Assembly: GCA_963731105.1 (NCBI GenBank) | Contig: CAVSUM010000011.1 | Location: forward strand, 248,001-312,000 | Source of the DNA: RPQJ01 sp963731105 | Lineage (GTDB): Bacteria > Pseudomonadota > Gammaproteobacteria > Steroidobacterales > Steroidobacteraceae | Reading direction: 5' to 3' | Length of the DNA stretch: 64,000 nt | Shown: in pieces, positions 59,360 to 64,000 of the stretch | How the letters are laid out: every line of letters begins with the position of its first letter | Position numbering within the stretch: the stretch's first letter is position 1 | Translations under genes and position numbers: made by a program | Notes under the pieces: generated by a model | Told to the model about the DNA's origin: nothing | The model's database searches: none | What the model saw: only the letters and a program-made list of their open reading frames with translations

Positions 59360-61447
59360 TTAGAACAAGTGCAATGCGCCGCTCGCGATGGCCCTGAAGA
59401 TCAGGATCGCCATCCAGATGCCGGCCGCCACGGCCAGGAAGCCGAACACGTAGGCGACCTTGATGTGGCCCTCGGTCGGCGGCGGCACGAAGTGCTGCTC
59501 GAGGGTCCCCTCGGCGACCATGCGCTCGTACTCGAACGGCCGCTCTTCCTTGAAGCGATGCAGCGGCATGCTGCCGGTGAAGATCACCGGATCCATCGGG
59601 AAGCTCTCCGGCCGCAGGTGCGTGTGGAAGAAGTGGAACAGGAAGATGAAGCCGGTGGCGAGCAGGGCCTCGTCACTGTGGATGATGTAGGCCGCATTCA
59701 GCGCCCAGCCCGGCAGGATCTGGGTGAAGAAGCCCGGGAACCACAGGATCAGGCCCGACACGCCGATCATGCCGACGCCCCAGAACACCGCCAGGTAGTC
59801 GAACTTCTCCCAGTACGCCCAGCGGTCGAGCGCCGGGCGCGGGCCGAGGTACAGGAAGTACTTCAGGTTCGCCCACAGGTCCTGGACGTCCTTCAGGTTC
59901 GGCGTCATCGACTTCCAGCCCCAGAAGTAGCCCTTCTGCTTCTTGAGCAGGATGTCGCGGAACAGCATCGACAGGTGCACGGCGAAGTAGCCGAACGTGA
60001 CGATCGCCGCGAAGCGGTGCAGCCAGGCCGCAACGTCCGCGCCGCCGAGCGCCCGCATCAGGCCCGGCGCCCAGGGGGCGGCGGCGAACTTGAGCGGCAG
60101 GCCGGTCACCGAGAGCAGCAGGAAGCTCAGGATGATCGACACGTGCAGCCACATCTGCGTGGTGGTGAAGCGCCGCACGTACGGGCCCTCGCCGAAGTGC
60201 GCGACCTTGAACTCGCCGCGCAGGCGGCCGACCAGCGTGCGCTGCAGCCAGAGCAGTGCGTGCAACCCGAAGAACCCGAACACCCCGAGCAGCAGCAGCG
60301 TCATGAAGATGTAGATGTAGTGGACGTACGGGTTCTGGTCCCGGTCCATCGGGTTGCTGTGCGGGATGAAGGTCAGGAACGACGCATTCACCTGGCCTGC
60401 GTGGCAGTTGCTCGAGCCGCAGGTGGCGGCGAGGTTGTCGGGGTGCGTGGACGACCGCGGGTCGCTCGCCGGCAGGTTGTGGTGCGGCGTGTGGCAGTCG
60501 GAGCACATGGCCGCGGACGGCCGGCCGACGCTCACCCACTTGCCGTGGAAGCTGTCGTGGAACGACTTGTAGAGCTCGGCGTGGCAGTTGCCGCAGTCGG
60601 TCGGCATGTGTGCGCGCGCTTCGACCGTCTTCGGGTCCTGCACCGCATGTGCCTCGTGGCAGGTGCTGCACACCGGGCCATCCTTGCCTTCGCGCCACAG
60701 CACGCCGTGCGCGCTCTCGTCCCACTCCTTGAGCACGCCCTTGTGGCATTCGCCGCAGGTCTCCGGGCTCTTGGCGTGCGAGGTGCGCGCGCCGGCTGCG
60801 TCGTGACGCTGGATGTCGTGGCTGCCGTGGCAGTCGCTGCAGGCGGGCGAGACTTCCGTCAGGCCCGAGACGAACAGCGCCCGGGCATGCACGCTGGAGA
60901 GGTAGCCCTCCATCATTTCCTCGTGGCAGGCGCCGCAGTTGCGGACCTGGTTCACGTCGGACATCGGCGCGTTCGGGTCGTTGCTGCGCACGACGTTGTG
61001 GATGCTGCCGTGGCAGCCCTGGCAGGACTCGGGCTGGCCGCCCTTGACCTTGGCATGCACGCTGCCCTGGAACGGAGTGACCTGCTCTTCGTGGCACTCC
61101 ATGCAGACGTCGAAGGCCACCGGGCCCAGCGCGTTGCGGGGATGCTTCACCGTGCCCGCAGTCACGTGGCAATCGACGCAGTCGCGCCGCTTGTGGGCGG
61201 AGACCGCGAACTCGGCTGTGCCGACGTGCAGCGACTTGCCGGCGTCGTCCTTCATCTCCGGGTCGTCGTGGCAGTTCAGGCACTTGGTGTTCGGAATCTT
61301 CGGCACGTCCGTCGCGGCGGCGGCGGTGTCCGTGGCGGCGACCGCGGCTTCCTGGGCGGAGGCGGGGATTGGCCCGGCGAGCGCCAGCAGCATTGCGGCG
61401 AGGCCGAGGGCGGGAAAGACGAGGCGCAGATCGCGGGTCCGGAACAT
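59360..61447 (-). CDS. multiheme cytochrome c / cytochrome b fusion (CbcL-like architecture)
   Basis: A 695-residue inner-membrane protein. A Sec signal (about residues 1-31) is followed by a periplasmic domain of about 360 residues with ten CXXCH motifs (first KCLNCH, last MCSDCH) plus one CX4CH (TCGSSNCHAG). The C-terminal part has about six membrane helices with paired histidines (WLHVSII, WLHRFAAIVTFGYFAVH, HSDEALLATGFIFLFHFFH), a di-heme cytochrome b of the formate-dehydrogenase-gamma/HydB type. This c-b fusion is the architecture of Geobacter CbcL, a quinol oxidase used with low-potential extracellular acceptors. Upstream of the ImcH-like gene on the same strand; downstream of feoAB. 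Confidence 0.88.
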   Translation of the reverse strand: MFRTRDLRLVFPALGLAAMLLALAGPIPASAQEAAVAATDTAAAATDVPKIPNTKCLNCHDDPEMKDDAGKSLHVGTAEFAVSAHKRRDCVDCHVTAGTVKHPRNALGPVAFDVCMECHEEQVTPFQGSVHAKVKGGQPESCQGCHGSIHNVVRSNDPNAPMSDVNQVRNCGACHEEMMEGYLSSVHARALFVSGLTEVSPACSDCHGSHDIQRHDAAGARTSHAKSPETCGECHKGVLKEWDESAHGVLWREGKDGPVCSTCHEAHAVQDPKTVEARAHMPTDCGNCHAELYKSFHDSFHGKWVSVGRPSAAMCSDCHTPHHNLPASDPRSSTHPDNLAATCGSSNCHAGQVNASFLTFIPHSNPMDRDQNPYVHYIYIFMTLLLLGVFGFFGLHALLWLQRTLVGRLRGEFKVAHFGEGPYVRRFTTTQMWLHVSIILSFLLLSVTGLPLKFAAAPWAPGLMRALGGADVAAWLHRFAAIVTFGYFAVHLSMLFRDILLKKQKGYFWGWKSMTPNLKDVQDLWANLKYFLYLGPRPALDRWAYWEKFDYLAVFWGVGMIGVSGLILWFPGFFTQILPGWALNAAYIIHSDEALLATGFIFLFHFFHTHLRPESFPMDPVIFTGSMPLHRFKEERPFEYERMVAEGTLEQHFVPPPTEGHIKVAYVFGFLAVAAGIWMAILIFRAIASGALHLF

Positions 61448-61625
61448 GCAGTGGACTCCCTTGGACGGTCGGCGCGTCGCGGGTGTTGTCCGCAGGCACG
61501 CGCAGCGTGTCGCGAGAACGGCACGCGTGCGAATTTGACCCCAGAAGCCCCAGCGGGGGCTGCACGCATTTACCGAAACCGGTGGCGGCCATCCGCAGGC
61601 CGCGCTGGCCGCCGGTGCTGGAGAA

Positions 61626-61883
61626 TCAGCGCTCTGGCTGGTCCGTCGGAGGCTTGGACGAAGCCTGGATGGCGCCGCAGTCACTGCAGCCGCCCAGCCG
61701 GGCCCGTGCGCCATTTTCAACGGCCGTTGCAGCACGGGCCAGCCAGCCGGCACGGCCCGGCTGCCGTCCCCATGCCCCGATGCCCTGTGCCAGGCGCAGT
61801 CGCAAGGCCGCCGGCAACAGCGCCCAGGCCGCGTAAGCCGCGGCGGCAACGACGATCAGGCCGACGATGACCGCTTGCCACAT
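61626..61883 (-). CDS. small membrane protein of the FeoB-linked DUF6587 type
   Basis: An 85-residue protein with one N-terminal membrane helix (WQAVIVGLIVVAAAAYAAWA), a basic segment and a C-terminal CxxC (GGCSDCGAIQ). It begins ten bases after the feoB stop on the same strand. Short proteins of this kind with a TM helix and CxxC tail follow feoB in many gammaproteobacteria (DUF6587), in the position that FeoC or FeoB-associated Cys-rich proteins take elsewhere. Role in iron uptake is inferred from position. Confidence 0.75.
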   Translation of the reverse strand: MWQAVIVGLIVVAAAAYAAWALLPAALRLRLAQGIGAWGRQPGRAGWLARAATAVENGARARLGGCSDCGAIQASSKPPTDQPER

Positions 61884-61893
61884 GCCGGGATCC

Positions 61894-63774
61894 TCACGAC
61901 AGCAGCGCGCTCGCCACCCGGTAGGTGATGAACGCAGCGAGGTAGGCGAGTGCGAACAGGTAACCCGCCATGATCAGCGGATAGCGCCACGAATTGGTCT
62001 CGCGCTTCACCACCACCAGCGTCGAGAGGCACTGCGGCGCGAACACGTACCAGGCGAGCAGCGACAGCGCAGTGGCGAGGCTCCACGTGTGCGCGATCAT
62101 CGGCACCAGCGTGGCGGCCACGTCGTCGCCGGTGGCGGAGAGCGAATAGACCGTGCCAAGGGCGCCGACCGCGACTTCGCGCGCCGCGAGCCCCGGCACC
62201 AGCGCGAGCGAGATCTGCCAGTTGAAGCCGAGCGGCGCGAACACGTGCTCGAGCGCGCGGCCGATGGTGCCGGCGAGGCTGTACTGGATCGCGGGCCCGG
62301 TGGCGCCTTCGGGCGGCGCCGGGAAGCTCGACAGGAACCACAGCAGGATCATCAGCGCGAGGATGATGGTGCCGACGCGCTGCAGGAACACCTTGGCGCG
62401 TTCCCACAGCCCGAGCAGCAGGTTCGGCAGGTTCGGCCACTTGTACTCGGGCAGCTCGAGCAGCAACGGGTGGTAGCTCGAGCGCAGCGCGGTGCGCTTC
62501 AGCGCGTAGGCCACCGCCATCGCTGCGACGATGCCCGCGACATACAGCGTGAACAGCACCAGGCCCTGCAGGTTGAAGGCGCCGACCGCGCGCTTCGGGA
62601 TGAACGCCGCGATCACCAGCGCGTAGACCGGTAGCCGCGCCGAGCAGGTCATCAGCGGCGCGATCATGATCGTGGCGAGCCGGTCGCGGACGTTGGGGAT
62701 GGTGCGCGTCGCCATGATGCCCGGCACCGCGCAGGCGAAGCTCGACAGCAGCGGGATGAAGGCGCGGCCCGAGAGTCCCACGCTGCCCATCATGCGGTCG
62801 AGCAGGTAGGCCGCGCGCGGCAGGTAGCCGCTGTCCTCGAGCACGAGGATGAAGAAGAACAGGATCAGGATCTGCGGCAGGAACACCAGCACGCTGCCGG
62901 CGCCGGCGATCACGCCGTCCACCAGCAGGCTGCGCAAGGCGCCGTCGGGCAGCGCGTCGTGCACCTGCGCACCGACCCAGGTGACGCCTGCATCCACGAG
63001 CTCCATCGGTGCCGCAGCCCAGCTGAACACGGCCTGGAACACGAAGAACAGCAGCGCGGCAAGGATCAGCGGGCCCGCGAACGGGTGCATGACGATCGCA
63101 TCGAGGCGCCTGAGCGCGCGACGCCGCGCGGGCTCCGAGTAGCCCGCATCGTGCAGCATGCGGCGCACCTCGCGCTGCGTCTGCTGGATCTGCTCGAAGG
63201 TCGGGTCGTGCCAGGCGGGCTGCGCCGTCGCCGGCGCCCGCGGCATCGTCTCCAGCCGCTCGAGCAACGCCCGCTCGCCGCCGTCGCGGATCGCCACGGT
63301 CTCGACGACCGGCACGCCCAGCTCCTGCTCCAGTCGTGCGCGGTCCAGCCGGTAGCCGCGATCGTGCGCGAGGTCGCTCATGTTCAGCGCGACGATCACG
63401 GGCAGGCCGAGCTCGCGCAGCTCGAGCACCAGCCGCAGGTTGAGCCGCAGGTTGGTGGCGTCGACCACGCAGACGACCAGCTCGGGCGGCGGCTCGCCGG
63501 CGAGCCGGCCGAGCAGGCAGTCGCGCGTGATCGCCTCGTCGAGCGTGGTCGGAGTGAGGCTGTAGGCGCCGGGCAGGTCGAGCAAACGATAGCGCTGCCC
63601 GGTGGCGGGGCCGGTGAACGCGCCTTCCTTGCGCTCGACGGTGACGCCCGCGTAATTCGCGACTTTCTGCCGGCTGCCGGTCAGGCGGTTGAACAGTGCG
63701 GTCTTGCCGCAGTTCGGCACGCCGACGAGGGCGAGACGGACCGCCTCAGGCGACGGTGCGGACGGGTCGGGCAT
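61894..63774 (-). CDS. feoB: ferrous iron transporter FeoB
   Basis: A 626-residue inner-membrane Fe(II) transporter. The N-terminal G domain has G1 VGVPNCGKTALFN, G2/G3 with LLDLPGAYSLTP and G4 NMSD. A helical GDI-type spacer follows, then a membrane part with two gate repeats (LLSSFACAVPGIMATR; VPGLAAREVAVGALG) and the cysteine-containing MTCSARLPVY segment. It is complete and intact. feoA is eight bases upstream and the DUF6587-type gene ten bases downstream. A location beside multiheme cytochromes suggests iron supply for heme synthesis or growth in Fe(II)-rich, low-oxygen habitats. Confidence 0.96.
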   Translation of the reverse strand: MPDPSAPSPEAVRLALVGVPNCGKTALFNRLTGSRQKVANYAGVTVERKEGAFTGPATGQRYRLLDLPGAYSLTPTTLDEAITRDCLLGRLAGEPPPELVVCVVDATNLRLNLRLVLELRELGLPVIVALNMSDLAHDRGYRLDRARLEQELGVPVVETVAIRDGGERALLERLETMPRAPATAQPAWHDPTFEQIQQTQREVRRMLHDAGYSEPARRRALRRLDAIVMHPFAGPLILAALLFFVFQAVFSWAAAPMELVDAGVTWVGAQVHDALPDGALRSLLVDGVIAGAGSVLVFLPQILILFFFILVLEDSGYLPRAAYLLDRMMGSVGLSGRAFIPLLSSFACAVPGIMATRTIPNVRDRLATIMIAPLMTCSARLPVYALVIAAFIPKRAVGAFNLQGLVLFTLYVAGIVAAMAVAYALKRTALRSSYHPLLLELPEYKWPNLPNLLLGLWERAKVFLQRVGTIILALMILLWFLSSFPAPPEGATGPAIQYSLAGTIGRALEHVFAPLGFNWQISLALVPGLAAREVAVGALGTVYSLSATGDDVAATLVPMIAHTWSLATALSLLAWYVFAPQCLSTLVVVKRETNSWRYPLIMAGYLFALAYLAAFITYRVASALLS

Positions 63775-63782
63775 GCTGCGGG

Positions 63783-64000
63783 TCAGCCGCCCTCGACACT
63801 CACGAGCACCGCGCCCGCCTCACGGCGGCGCAGTGCGAACAGGGTGTTGCCGAGGCGCACCGCCATCGGGTCACCGCCAGGCCAGACCTCGCTGATGACC
63901 TCGAACACCTCGCCCGGGATGAACCCGAGCTCGAGCAACCGGCGACTGACGGTGGAGCGGGCCTCGTCACCGAGGCTCTGCGCATCGTCGCGCACGCTGG
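63783..64000 (-). CDS. feoA: ferrous iron transport protein FeoA, truncated by the window edge
   Basis: An SH3-like FeoA domain. The visible 72 residues include the core SRRLLELGFIPGEVFEVISE, then the GGDPMAVRLGNTLFALRRRE block and end VLVSVEGG, all standard FeoA. The frame stays open to the window end, and the GTG at 63995 is probably an internal valine, so the start lies beyond. It is upstream of feoB by eight bases in a feoAB operon. FeoA regulates FeoB activity at the membrane. Confidence 0.92.
   Translation of the reverse strand, partial: SVRDDAQSLGDEARSTVSRRLLELGFIPGEVFEVISEVWPGGDPMAVRLGNTLFALRRREAGAVLVSVEGG

Noticed and set aside
59360..61870. Plus-strand 854-codon frame opposite the multiheme/cytochrome-b gene
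   Set aside because: Antisense shadow rich in Arg/His/Val. The minus strand has eleven heme motifs and membrane helices.

Overview
The window is GC-rich (third codon positions are overwhelmingly G/C) and carries gammaproteobacterial gene order. The blocks yggS-proC-yggT-yggU with pilT-pilU, and pyrB-ruvX-algH-tonB-gshB with pilGHIJ-chpA, are arranged much as in Pseudomonas. The rRNA operon has the classical 16S-tRNA(Ile)-tRNA(Ala)-23S-5S order, and its 16S signatures fit a beta/gammaproteobacterium. I read it as a non-model gammaproteobacterium, perhaps near Steroidobacterales, Nevskiales or Xanthomonadales. The exact order is inference.

Layout. 0-8 kb: end of a hydrolase gene, an HU-type protein, the yggS-proC-yggT-yggU-DUF4426 strand, then pilT, pilU and a third PilT/PilU-type ATPase, followed by two perfect hairpins. 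7.6-10.1 kb: two frame-disrupted small genes around an alpha/beta hydrolase. 10.1-14.9 kb (minus): gshB, a TonB-like protein, algH, ruvX, pyrB and a PyrK-like flavoprotein, nearly all overlapping or touching. 15-24.6 kb (plus): the Pil-Chp chemosensory operon of type IV pili (pilG, pilH, pilI, pilJ, chpA, chpC). 24.6-40 kb: rsmE, ampD-ampE, dispersed cobalamin-uptake genes (btuF, adenosyltransferase, riboswitch-controlled btuB, an ABC ATPase, a BtuC-type permease), an IMPase-family phosphatase, pdxH, tyrA, and a Fur-box-preceded ferric ABC transporter. 40-46 kb: rppH, a DUF6776-like gene, erpA, ppx/gppA, a repeat island, an M23 peptidase and tyrS. 46.3-52 kb: the complete rRNA operon with promoters and terminator.

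52-64 kb is the most distinctive part. A PAS-containing sigma-54 activator is divergent from an octaheme cytochrome lipoprotein that has a near-perfect -24/-12 promoter, a collagen-like tether and an EF-hand-like insert. Downstream are uup, a small lipoprotein, an inner-membrane NapC-type multiheme cytochrome resembling Geobacter ImcH, a multiheme-c plus cytochrome-b fusion resembling CbcL in architecture, and feoB/feoA. Together they suggest quinol-to-periplasm (possibly extracellular) electron transfer beside ferrous iron uptake.

A technical caution: at least ten single-base frame breaks fall in otherwise well-conserved genes (chpA, rsmE, the ABC ATPase, all three ferric transporter genes, ppx). 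In most of these the coding frame resumes at once and total length is normal. I read most of them as assembly indels. Such genes are annotated as single CDS with the break noted.
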